From NCBI RefSeq assembly GCF_003268275.1, contig NZ_QLYR01000001.1, forward strand, positions 868,001 through 932,000: DNA of 64,000 bases. The letters run 5' to 3'. Positions within the stretch are counted from its first letter, which is position 1; the number at the start of each line of letters is the position of its first letter. Of this stretch, positions 16,788-23,595 are shown piece by piece. The translations under genes were made by a program, and so were the position numbers. Under the pieces are notes generated by a model, which ran no database searches, was not told where the DNA came from, and was given only the letters and a program-made list of their open reading frames with translations. The DNA is from Hydrogeniiclostridium mannosilyticum (lineage in GTDB: Bacteria > Bacillota > Clostridia > Oscillospirales > Acutalibacteraceae).

Positions 16788-17297
16788 ATGACCAAAAGAT
16801 TGATTACCATTGTTGGAGCAAATGGAGTTGGTAAGACTACAACGTCAAATTCATTATTGCAAATGTTGCCTAATAGTGCATACGTTGACGCAGATTGGTG
16901 TAGAGCCATCAACCCCTTTCAATTTACTGAAGCTACTAAGAAAACTGTAACAGACAATATCTTTTGCCTATTCAAAAACTATCTATCATGCGATGACATC
17001 GAAACAGTAATTTTTCCCTATGGTTTTCATGGAGAAAGAAAGCCAATTTATGATGAAGTAATTCGCAGACTAAGGGATGAAGGAATAGTCTTTGCTGAAC
17101 ACATTGTTATATTGAAGTGTGAATATGAAGAAAACAAAAAGCGTTCTATCAAAGACAACCGAGATAATGAACGCATAGAGCGAGGAATGAAAAATACTTT
17201 CAATTTTTATGATGAGTTGGAGTATCCTACAATAGATACAACATTCATGTCGCCAGGACAAGTTTCCCAAAAAATAATTGAGTTATTTTTCAGATGA
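16788..17297 (+). CDS. Small P-loop NTPase / kinase-like protein
   Basis: The 169-residue cytoplasmic protein has a clear Walker A motif (VGANGVGKTTTS, residues 9-20), a short DADWCR motif near residue 36 and a lid-like basic segment (KKRSIKDNRDNERIERG) near 125. This is the layout of small nucleoside or antibiotic kinases and chloramphenicol-phosphotransferase-like P-loop proteins. Walker B is weak (TVIFPYGFHGE). It is 2 bp from the upstream winged-helix gene and is followed by a strong terminator. The AT-rich codon use agrees with element cargo. A resistance or small-molecule modification role is possible but not shown. Confidence 0.6.
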   Translation: MTKRLITIVGANGVGKTTTSNSLLQMLPNSAYVDADWCRAINPFQFTEATKKTVTDNIFCLFKNYLSCDDIETVIFPYGFHGERKPIYDEVIRRLRDEGIVFAEHIVILKCEYEENKKRSIKDNRDNERIERGMKNTFNFYDELEYPTIDTTFMSPGQVSQKIIELFFR

Positions 17298-17320
17298 ACT
17301 GTTCTTGCACAAAGAACGTA

Positions 17321-17372
17321 AAATCCCGCAGATTTCATCCCCATCATAGGATGAAGTCTGTGGGATTTTTGT
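17321..17372 (+). terminator. Terminator after the cargo genes
   Basis: A 20-bp near-perfect inverted repeat (17321-17340 with 17349-17368, GU pairs allowed) has an 8-nt loop and ends in TTTTT. Confidence 0.88.
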
Positions 17373-17720
17373 GTTTTCGGAAGCTGTGAAATATACAAGC
17401 CGGAGCAGATTTGTATATACACAGGTGACGAAAACAGGGGTGTCCAGAGGGGTGCAACCCCTTGGCTCTGGGTTTCCAATAGGGGCGAGCAGCATCCCTG
17501 TTGGCACACGACTTCCCTTGGAAAGTCTAGTGTGTTATACCTTTGTGGAGCAGATGGCAGCCGGAATTGTAGCACGCCCCGGAACGTGTGGCTACAGTTG
17601 CGGCGTTCTGGCGGGAAAGGTTGCCACTTGCGGACAGCATAAGCGACAGAAAAAGGCTGGTAAGCGGGGCGGATATGCACTGTCTGCCAGCCGTGTCATC
17701 TGCGAAACAAAGGTATAACA
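17373..17720 (+). other. Structured spacer region with a weak ORF, between cargo and sigma-factor gene
   Basis: An open frame (17371-17718, 115 codons; RLPLESLVCYTFVEQMAAG) covers this stretch. It has no convincing ribosome binding site and no recognisable domain, so I do not call it a gene. The region holds a compact hairpin at 17444-17471 (CCAGA/TCTGG outside, GGGGT/ACCCC inside with a 3-nt loop). It also holds a 14-bp inverted repeat, 17533-17546 with 17707-17720. It may be a transcribed leader or small RNA of the element. An alternative is a short conserved peptide gene. Confidence 0.35.
17533..17720. repeat. 14-bp inverted repeat pair
   Basis: TGTTATACCTTTGT (17533-17546) is exactly repeated in reverse complement at 17707-17720 with 160 bp between. 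The right copy sits just beyond the 3' end of the sigma-factor gene (17752, minus strand). Possible roles are a long-range stem in RNA, paired protein sites, or the ends of a tiny inserted sequence. Confidence 0.6.
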
Positions 17721-17751
17721 AAGCCCCCGTCAGCCGCTGCTTACTATCGTA

Positions 17752-18414
17752 TCAGAACCACCACGGTAGCTTCCCGCGTAAGCTGTCCATCGCCTCGCCC
17801 TCCACCTTCTTTGTCCGGCTCTCGCTGAGATGGAAATGGAGCGCCGCGCCGATCAGCGGGTGCTCGATTCCATCGGTAAAGCCATAGCGGTACAGCAGAT
17901 AGGTCTGCTCTCTGGCAGTCAGCTTGTCCAGTGCCGCATACAATTCTATCAGCTGCTCTTTTTGGATATAGATTTGCTCCGGCGTTTGGGCGTGAGGGTC
18001 AGCTATGGCTTCGATCCGCAGCATCCGTTCATCATCGGATAGAACGTCATCCAGATATACTCTCTGGAAGCCGGGGCCGTCTTTCTGATCCACCATCCGT
18101 TGCTCAAACTGCGCGAAGGCGGCGCGGATGCAGTCCGTCATGGCGTTGCGGATTGCTGGTGCCGCATAGGTCAGGAATTTCATGCTGCGTCCTGCGTCAA
18201 ATAAAGGGATTGCGTTCAGCAGGCCGATACTTCCCTCCTGCACCAAATCATCTACATCAATTCCAATATCATTTTCATCCAGTCCCATGCTTCGGTATTG
18301 TTCTAAAGCAATTTTTCGGATAAAGCCCAGATTGTTTTCCAGCAAAATGTCACGGGCATCCGTATCCCCTGCCTGCGCCAGCTTGCACAGCCGCTCATTG
18401 CTCAGGGTCGGCAT
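17752..18414 (-). CDS. Element-encoded sigma-70-like factor
   Basis: The 220-residue protein has sigma region 2 (RDILLENNLGFIRKIALEQY, VDDLVQEGSIGLLNAI, MKFLTYAAPAIRNAM) and a region-4-like helix-turn-helix near the C terminus (LTAREQTYLLYRYG, HLSESRTKKVEGEAMDSL). It should bind core RNA polymerase and direct it to special promoters. It overlaps the upstream XRE gene by 20 bp and has a GGAGAAAC site before ATG 18414, so it forms a two-gene leftward operon with it. Sigma-like genes of this form occur in integrative elements of gut Firmicutes. Target promoters are unknown. Confidence 0.8.
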   Translation of the reverse strand: MPTLSNERLCKLAQAGDTDARDILLENNLGFIRKIALEQYRSMGLDENDIGIDVDDLVQEGSIGLLNAIPLFDAGRSMKFLTYAAPAIRNAMTDCIRAAFAQFEQRMVDQKDGPGFQRVYLDDVLSDDERMLRIEAIADPHAQTPEQIYIQKEQLIELYAALDKLTAREQTYLLYRYGFTDGIEHPLIGAALHFHLSESRTKKVEGEAMDSLRGKLPWWF

Positions 18415-19234
18415 TTTGTTTCTCCTGCGCGTGGTCTAAGGTAGATTGAAGAAATTCCGTCAATGCCTGACCAAACTTGTCCAATGCTTCCTTTTGCACG
18501 CCATCCATCCCCGCCGCGCTCTGGGTAACGGCGGCGGAAATCATTTCCGGCGTGATGGTTGGTGCCTGGATATCTTGGCCTTTTGTCAACTCGGTGAACA
18601 TCTGCTGCGTGACGCCCTTGGTCAAAGACTGCACCGCCGTAAAATCGTTGCCGATCTCTTTTTTCACTTCCCGCAGCGCTGCCATAAATGAGTTCTGTAT
18701 CATCGTCAGGTCAGCCTGATATACAGGGACTTTCTGTCGGTTGACAGCTCTGGCCGCCTGCACAGCGGCATCCGTCTTCACATTCCGGTGCAGCATCGCG
18801 CTGAGAGTAGTAAGCATCTGGTTCTGACCAGCAAAACCGGCGGCCAGCGTATCGTCAAAATATTGCTCGATCATGTAGGTGACTTCTGCAAAGCGAGGGC
18901 TTTCCAAAAGGCGGTTGACGATCTCCGCATTGGCTTTTCCAGTGTACAGATTCCGCGCCGCCTGCACAGACAGACCCAGTTCTTCAATATCAAAATTTGT
19001 CCGGTCGGGCGTGTTGACTTCCCCTAACAGGAAATCTGTGGAGACTTCAAACACTTTTGCAATGCGGAGCAAATGTTCTGTGCTGATTTTATCGGTTTTG
19101 CCGCTTACAAACCGGCTGATGGCGCTCTCGGTGCTGCCGATGCGGGTCGCCAACTGTGCCTGGGTAATCTTATGTTCCTTCATAAGCTCCTGCATCCGCT
19201 GCCGGACATTGCCGGGAAGATAGGCTCCCTCCAT
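18395..19234 (-). CDS. XRE-family HTH regulator of the element
   Basis: The 279-residue protein has an N-terminal XRE helix-turn-helix (KITQAQLATRIGSTESAISRFVSGKTDKIS, residues 23-52), then STDFLLGE, a common end of this domain. A long helical C-terminal part, probably for oligomerisation or interaction, follows. I choose ATG 19234 because AAGAGGTG lies 7 bp upstream; an upstream start at 19243 overlaps that site. It heads the operon with the sigma-like gene. Hairpin operator-like sequences occur in the divergent region between it and the CHC2 gene, so it may repress the replication and mobilization genes. Confidence 0.82.
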   Translation of the reverse strand: MEGAYLPGNVRQRMQELMKEHKITQAQLATRIGSTESAISRFVSGKTDKISTEHLLRIAKVFEVSTDFLLGEVNTPDRTNFDIEELGLSVQAARNLYTGKANAEIVNRLLESPRFAEVTYMIEQYFDDTLAAGFAGQNQMLTTLSAMLHRNVKTDAAVQAARAVNRQKVPVYQADLTMIQNSFMAALREVKKEIGNDFTAVQSLTKGVTQQMFTELTKGQDIQAPTITPEMISAAVTQSAAGMDGVQKEALDKFGQALTEFLQSTLDHAQEKQNADPEQ

Positions 19235-19269
19235 GTGACGCACCTCTTTTCTGAAAATCCTTTTTATCC

Positions 19270-19298
19270 ATTATACCTTATAAAACCAGCGCGGGCAA
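19270..19298 (-). promoter_or_regulatory. Promoter of the XRE/sigma operon
   Basis: On the minus strand TTGCCC (19298-19293) and TATAAT (19275-19270) are separated by 17 bp, 36 bp upstream of the ATG at 19234. Confidence 0.65.
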
Positions 19299-19328
19299 AT
19301 GCTTTCCGCTGGCTTCGCCGCTCTGAGG

Positions 19329-19376
19329 TCTTGCATTTTTGCAAGATTTCAGGGCGGCATTTTTCCATTTCTTGCA
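19329..19376. promoter_or_regulatory. Operator-like palindrome in the divergent region
   Basis: TCTTGCA (19329-19335) and TGCAAGA (19340-19346) form a 7-bp inverted repeat with a 4-nt spacer. A third half-site, CTTGCA, lies at 19371-19376. It sits between the divergent XRE and CHC2 genes, a natural place for the XRE protein to bind. Confidence 0.4.
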
Positions 19377-19467
19377 CTTTTAGCGGATTTTTCGGTCTAC
19401 AGGCTTTTTCCCCGTATATTCAGGCAGACGGGCAGATACCGTCAATAAATTATGGAGGGAATAGCCT

Positions 19468-20088
19468 ATGAATTTGTTTGAAACTGTAAAATCTGCTGTC
19501 ACTGTGAAGCAGGCCGCTGAACACTACGGATGCAAGGTTAACCGGGGCGATATGATCTGTTGCCCCTTCCACGTTGACCGGCATCCCAGCATGAAGCTGA
19601 ACGAGCGGTACTTTTACTGTTTTGGCTGCGGGGTCACCGGCGATGTGATCGACTTTGTGGCGCGGCTGTTTGGTCTGAGTAGCTACGAGGCCGTAAAGAA
19701 GCTGGCCTATGACTTCGGCATCGACCCGGACAAGCCACCAGCAGCGATGGCCCTGCCCAAACGGGAACGCCCCCTGCTGAGAGCATACCGTCAGGAGGAG
19801 GTGCGCTGCCTGCGGGTATTGTGCGATTATCTGCATCTTCTGGAAAGCTGGAAGGTGCAGTACACACCCAAGACACCGGAAGATGTTCTGGATGACCGGT
19901 TTGTGGAAACCTGCCAGATGCTGGACTATGTGGAGTATCTGGCAGATTTGCTCATTGCCGCCGAGCTGGAACAGCGGGTAAAAATCGTAGAAATGCTGAA
20001 CAAAGATGGCCTGATCGCCGGTTTGGAGGAACGATTGGAGAAATTGAAAAAGGAGGAAGTTACCCATGAAGAAAAACAAGCAGCCTGA
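19468..20088 (+). CDS. CHC2 zinc-finger (DnaG-type) primase domain protein
   Basis: The 206-residue protein has a CHC2 zinc ribbon at residues 30-60 (ICCPFHVDRHPSMKL then FYCFGCGVTGDVIDF), the DNA-binding motif of DnaG primases. It lacks the TOPRIM catalytic domain. The C-terminal half is helical with a coiled-coil-like end (LEERLEKLKKEEV). ATG 19468 follows GGAGGGAATAGCC. It overlaps the P4-type helicase gene by 23 bp, so the pair is translationally coupled. Split CHC2 plus P4-type helicase is a usual replication unit of integrative elements, allowing replication of the excised circle. Confidence 0.88.
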   Translation: MNLFETVKSAVTVKQAAEHYGCKVNRGDMICCPFHVDRHPSMKLNERYFYCFGCGVTGDVIDFVARLFGLSSYEAVKKLAYDFGIDPDKPPAAMALPKRERPLLRAYRQEEVRCLRVLCDYLHLLESWKVQYTPKTPEDVLDDRFVETCQMLDYVEYLADLLIAAELEQRVKIVEMLNKDGLIAGLEERLEKLKKEEVTHEEKQAA

Positions 20089-21433
20089 CGGGATGCCTGT
20101 CTGGTTCGATGGAAAAAGTATCAACGAAGCCCTGTTTTGTGATGATTTTCTCGGCAGACACAAAATCATCTACACAAACGGGGCTTTTTTCACGCCTGAA
20201 GGCCGTGTGACCGATGAACTGCCGCTGCGTGGAGAAATTTTTGAGGAGCTGAAATGCTGTGCGGTCAGCAATATCCCCCGCAAAATCAGCAACATTGTGG
20301 AGCTGATGAAGCTGGCGGCGCTGGCGGAGGATTTTCCCCCGGAGCCAGATCGGATTCATCTTTCCAACGGGACACTCTTTTTGGACGGGATCTTTGTGGA
20401 GGGAAAGCCAAAAATTGTCCGCAACCGCTTTCCCGTGACCTACAACCCCAATGCTGCTAAGCCTGTCCTCTGGCTGCAATTTCTGGATGGACTGCTCTAC
20501 CCGGAGGACATCCCCATCTTGCAGGAATATATCGGTTACTGCCTGATTCCCAGTAATAAGGGTCAGCGGATGATGGTGATTAAGGGCAGCGGCGGCGAGG
20601 GTAAGAGCCAGATCGGTGCGGTGCTGTCCGCCCTGTTCGGCAGTAGCATGAAGGACGGCAGCATCGGCAAAATTTCCGAGAACCGTTTTGCTCGTGCTGA
20701 CCTGGAGCATATTCTCTTGTGTGTGGATGACGATATGCGGATGGAGGCCCTACGCCAGACCAACTACGTCAAATCCATCGTCACCGCACAGGGTAAGATG
20801 GATTTGGAGCGCAAGGGCAAACAGAGTTATCAGGGCTGGATGTGTGCCCGGCTGCTGGCGTTCAGCAACGGCGACTTGCAGGCACTCTTTGACCGCAGTG
20901 ACGGCTTTTACCGGCGGCAGCTGGTGCTGACCACCAAAGAAAAACCTGCTGACCGTGTGGACGATCCCGACTTGGCTGAAAAGATGAAAGCGGAGATTGA
21001 GGGCATCTTCCTCTGGGCCTTTGCGGGATTGCAGCGGCTGGTCGCCAACAGCTTCAAGTTCACCGAGAGCCAGCGCACCAGAGAGAACCGGGAGGCCATC
21101 AAGCGTGACAATAACAATGTGTTCGATTTTCTGGAATCCGAGGGCTATATCCGGCTGAAAGCCGATGCGTCTATCAGTTCAAAGGATTGCTACGACATTT
21201 ACCGGATGTGGTGCGAAGAAAACAGTCTGACTGCACTTAAACGCCGCAGTTTCAGCGATGCGCTGGTGGCAGCCTGCGGCAAGTACAATCTGGAACACTG
21301 CAACACGATCACCAATTCGGCAGGACGCCGGGTGTGGGGCTTCATGGGCATTGAGGCAGTGGCGAGGCCCCATATAAACGAGTTTACGGACGCTTCACAG
21401 TGTACGTACGTACCGGAAGACTGGCGGGAGTGA
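20066..21433 (+). CDS. P4-family phage/plasmid primase-helicase
   Basis: The 455-residue protein has an N-terminal D5_N-like region, a Walker A motif KGSGGEGKSQIG near residue 174, an acidic Walker B-like LLCVDDD near 217, and a C-terminal winged-helix segment (FLESEGYIRLKADASISSKDCYDIYRMWCEENSLTA). This matches SF3 helicases of the phage P4 alpha / D5 type, which open a replication origin and unwind DNA. It starts at ATG 20066 with AAAGGAGG inside the preceding gene. A 15-bp inverted repeat spans its 3' end and stop codon (21402-21463), and the following 400 bp are rich in palindromes, so its origin may lie there. Confidence 0.88.
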   Translation: MKKNKQPDGMPVWFDGKSINEALFCDDFLGRHKIIYTNGAFFTPEGRVTDELPLRGEIFEELKCCAVSNIPRKISNIVELMKLAALAEDFPPEPDRIHLSNGTLFLDGIFVEGKPKIVRNRFPVTYNPNAAKPVLWLQFLDGLLYPEDIPILQEYIGYCLIPSNKGQRMMVIKGSGGEGKSQIGAVLSALFGSSMKDGSIGKISENRFARADLEHILLCVDDDMRMEALRQTNYVKSIVTAQGKMDLERKGKQSYQGWMCARLLAFSNGDLQALFDRSDGFYRRQLVLTTKEKPADRVDDPDLAEKMKAEIEGIFLWAFAGLQRLVANSFKFTESQRTRENREAIKRDNNNVFDFLESEGYIRLKADASISSKDCYDIYRMWCEENSLTALKRRSFSDALVAACGKYNLEHCNTITNSAGRRVWGFMGIEAVARPHINEFTDASQCTYVPEDWRE

Positions 21434-21463
21434 TGCCTACTCCGGTCGCCGGTACGTATGTAC
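21402..21463. repeat. Long hairpin overlapping the stop codon of the helicase gene
   Basis: GTACGTACGTACCGG (21402-21416) pairs with CCGGTACGTATGTAC (21449-21463), one mismatch. Inside, GGAGT/ACTCC extends the stem. The TGA stop (21431-21433) is in the loop region. There is no T-run, so a replication or transfer signal is as likely as a terminator. Confidence 0.6.
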
Positions 21464-21500
21464 GCAGCGATTAACCCTATTATCTCATATATTGCAAAAA

Positions 21501-21726
21501 CACTTTGGCTCGACAAAGTGGTCGTGACCACTTTGGGGACAACCAAACCGAAACAGGAAACGCGGTGATTTTATAGGCATATTTTGAAGCAATCACAATG
21601 CGGCGAAATATTTCTCTATTATCTGCACACACTTCGCAGAATAGCGGCTCACGAAATGGCATACAGATTGCACCGTTTCGTGACAATACAGCCCGAATGA
21701 TGAAAAGCCTCGCATTTCCGCGAAGT
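21501..21726. other. Palindrome-rich noncoding region, candidate origin (oriV or oriT)
   Basis: The 439 bp between the helicase gene and the small DNA-binding protein hold no gene. CAAAGTGGTC-GT-GACCACTTTG (21514-21535) is a 10-bp palindrome, and CACTTTGG at 21501-21508 is a further copy of its arm. TCACGAAA/TTTCGTGA (21649-21656 and 21676-21683) and ACTTCGC/GCGAAGT (21631-21637 and 21720-21726) are other paired repeats. Lying between replication and relaxase genes, the region is the best place for the element's origin(s). No exact pMV158-type nick sequence was recognised. Confidence 0.4.
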
Positions 21727-21810
21727 CGAATATTCCGCCGTTAAACAACGATACACAGGGAACTATTTCTATAGCAAAACAGCAACTATAACAATTTTAT
21801 CATTCCATAA

Positions 21811-21845
21811 AGCCGGTACGCTGTCCAGCGCAGCCGGTTCTTTTT
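21811..21845 (+). terminator. Hairpin plus T-run just upstream of the mobilization operon
   Basis: CGCTG/CAGCG forms a short stem within flanking AGCCGG repeats and is followed by TTTTT at 21841-21845, 28 bp before the ATG at 21873. It may stop transcription coming from the helicase gene or attenuate the mob genes. Confidence 0.45.
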
Positions 21846-21872
21846 ATGGGCAAGAAAATTTGGAGGATTATT

Positions 21873-22091
21873 ATGAAATCAAGTATCCGAAACGAAATCA
21901 AGGCGCAGATCATCCGCGCCGGTTACACCATGCAAGAAGTCGTTGACCTTCTGCATGACGAATATGGCTGGAGTGACAGCGTATCCAATCTTTCCGGCAA
22001 ATTGCAGCGGGAATCACTGCGGTATCGGGAGGCTGTAGAACTGGCTGACGTGCTGGGATATGACATTGTCTGGCAGAAACGGAGGGATTGA
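21873..22091 (+). CDS. Small helix-turn-helix protein, relaxase accessory
   Basis: The 72-residue protein (MKSSIRNEIKAQIIRAGYTMQEVVDLLHDEYGWSDSVSNLSGKL) is a small HTH protein of a type often seen immediately upstream of MobV genes. ATG 21873 has TGGAGG 7 bp upstream; the longer frame from 21846 lacks one. Its stop (22089-22091) is 2 bp before the relaxase ATG, so the two are coupled. A role in binding oriT or regulating mob expression is inferred from position. Confidence 0.65.
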   Translation: MKSSIRNEIKAQIIRAGYTMQEVVDLLHDEYGWSDSVSNLSGKLQRESLRYREAVELADVLGYDIVWQKRRD

Positions 22092-22093
22092 GC

Positions 22094-23080
22094 ATGGAGA
22101 AAGCACAGTACGCGATTATGCGATTTGCAAAATACAAGGGACCTGAAATCGGCAATATCGAGGCCCATAACGAGCGTACAAAGGAAAAGTACGCCAGCAA
22201 TCCTGATGTGGACACCAGCCGAAGCAAGTACAACTTCCATCTGGTCAAACCGCCCGGCAAATACCGGGCGGAATCAGAGCGGCAGATTGCCTCCGCCGGA
22301 TGCCGTACCCGGAAAGACAGTATCCGTATGGTGGAGGCTTTGTTCACCGCCAGCCCGGAGTTTTTCAAGGGAAAGAAGCGGACGGAGATTCGGACATTTT
22401 TTGAGGAAGCCCTGCACTTTCTGGAACAGCATCAATCCAAAGAGACAATTATATCCGCCGTGGTGCATATGGACGAGAAAACGCCCCATATGCACCTTTG
22501 TTTTGTCCCGCTGACTGAGGACGGCAGGCTCAGCGCCAAAGATATTATGGGCAACAAAAAGAAGCTGACCTGGTGGCAGGATGAGTTTTGGAAACACATG
22601 GTCAAGAAGTTTCCGGATTTGGAGCGCGGCGAGAGCGCCAGCCTGACCGGGCGCGACCATATCCCGCCCCGCGTGTTCAAGGAGATGACCAGACTGACCA
22701 AACAGAAGGATAAACTGGAGGATCTGCTCACCGGAATCAATCCCTTCAACGCCAAAAGTCGGGCGGAGGAAATCTGCAAGATTCTGGACACCTATCTTCC
22801 CAGCGTGGAGAAGATGGACACGCTGCTGCGGAAATATGGCGTAGCCTTCACGAAAACAGCATCCGAAAATAAAAGGTTGAAAACGAAAAATGCCGAACTG
22901 GAAGAATCCCTTGCATCGGCACGGAAGGTCAGCACCTTAAAGCAGATCGAAGATTTCAAGCTACGGCGCGACTATGACAGTGCTGTGGCGATTTTGGAGC
23001 AGATACCGGCAGAAGTTTTGAACATCTATGCGCAGAGCAGCCATAGAGGAAAGGAGCGGCCTATTGAGCAAAGTTTATGA
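22094..23080 (+). CDS. mobV: MobV-family relaxase (plasmid recombination/mobilization protein)
   Basis: The 328-residue protein starts MEKAQYAIMRFAKYKG, the conserved motif I of MobV (Pre/Mob) relaxases. It shows motif II with the His-rich VVHMDEKTPHMHLCFVPL near residues 122-139, which binds the metal ion. A long coiled-coil-like C-terminal part follows (residues 210-300). MobV relaxases nick DNA at oriT and lead the strand into a helper type IV secretion channel. ATG 22094 has GGAGGG 8 bp upstream. At under 350 residues it is short for a MobV protein but within the range seen in mobilizable elements. The next small gene overlaps its 3' end by 17 bp. Confidence 0.9.
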   Translation: MEKAQYAIMRFAKYKGPEIGNIEAHNERTKEKYASNPDVDTSRSKYNFHLVKPPGKYRAESERQIASAGCRTRKDSIRMVEALFTASPEFFKGKKRTEIRTFFEEALHFLEQHQSKETIISAVVHMDEKTPHMHLCFVPLTEDGRLSAKDIMGNKKKLTWWQDEFWKHMVKKFPDLERGESASLTGRDHIPPRVFKEMTRLTKQKDKLEDLLTGINPFNAKSRAEEICKILDTYLPSVEKMDTLLRKYGVAFTKTASENKRLKTKNAELEESLASARKVSTLKQIEDFKLRRDYDSAVAILEQIPAEVLNIYAQSSHRGKERPIEQSL

Positions 23081-23261
23081 TGATCCGAAATATGATGCGG
23101 CATTTGACCGCTGCGTTGATGTAATGGCGCGGCTGTTGCAGAAGTACGGGCCGCAGCTGTTGGGGCAGATGCAGGAGACTGTGAAAGATGACTGCACACG
23201 TTTTGCGGTATCAGGGAAGCAACCCATTCCTGTGTATCAGGAATTTGACAAAGCCGCTTGA
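23064..23261 (+). CDS. Small conserved-looking protein downstream of the relaxase
   Basis: A 65-residue frame starts at TTG 23064 with AAAGGAG 9 bp upstream, overlaps the relaxase gene by 17 bp and reads LSKVYDDPKYDAAFDRCVDVMARLLQKYG. It has no domain I recognise. It is mostly helical and soluble, and the coupling suggests it belongs to the mobilization operon. Confidence 0.55.
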   Translation: MSKVYDDPKYDAAFDRCVDVMARLLQKYGPQLLGQMQETVKDDCTRFAVSGKQPIPVYQEFDKAA

Positions 23262-23275
23262 TATAAATTGAATTT

Positions 23276-23324
23276 ACACGTTGCGTATTTATATAGCACA
23301 TGCTATAATAAGTACGCAACGTGT
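23276..23324 (+). promoter_or_regulatory. Promoter enclosed in a 12-bp inverted repeat, before the excision/integration genes
   Basis: ACACGTTGCGTA (23276-23287) and TACGCAACGTGT (23313-23324) are perfect inverted repeats. Between them, TTGCGT (23281-23286), a 17-bp spacer and an extended TGC-TATAAT (23301-23309) make a strong promoter. The repeat covers both the -35 box and the start region. Binding of a dimer, plausibly the HTH protein encoded at 23350, would shut off the recombinase gene. Confidence 0.7.
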
Positions 23325-23349
23325 ATTTTTGCTTTATGGGGTAAATGAA

Positions 23350-23595
23350 ATGGACTGCAAAGCCAAAATAAAAGAACTGCGGGAAAGCACTGGCATGAAC
23401 CGCAAGGAATTTTGTAAATATTTTCAGATTCCCTATCGGACAGTAACAGAGTGGGAACTGGATCATCGCCATGCGCCGGAATATGTGCTTCGTTTGTTGG
23501 AGTACTATATTCAGAACGAAGGTCTGGCGAAGAAAAAGGGAACGGATGAATGTTTGGAGATGGAAGAAAGGGGCGGCCTGCATGAAGAAAACTAA
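23350..23595 (+). CDS. Small XRE-like HTH protein next to the recombinase
   Basis: The 81-residue protein (MDCKAKIKELRESTGMNRKEFCKYFQIPYRTVTEWELDHRHAPEYVLRLLEYYI) is a single XRE-type DNA-binding domain. ATG 23350 has GGGGT upstream. It overlaps the large serine recombinase gene by 14 bp and lies directly downstream of the promoter-operator at 23276-23324. It is therefore a likely autoregulator of integration/excision, or a recombination directionality factor. Confidence 0.72.
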   Translation: MDCKAKIKELRESTGMNRKEFCKYFQIPYRTVTEWELDHRHAPEYVLRLLEYYIQNEGLAKKKGTDECLEMEERGGLHEEN

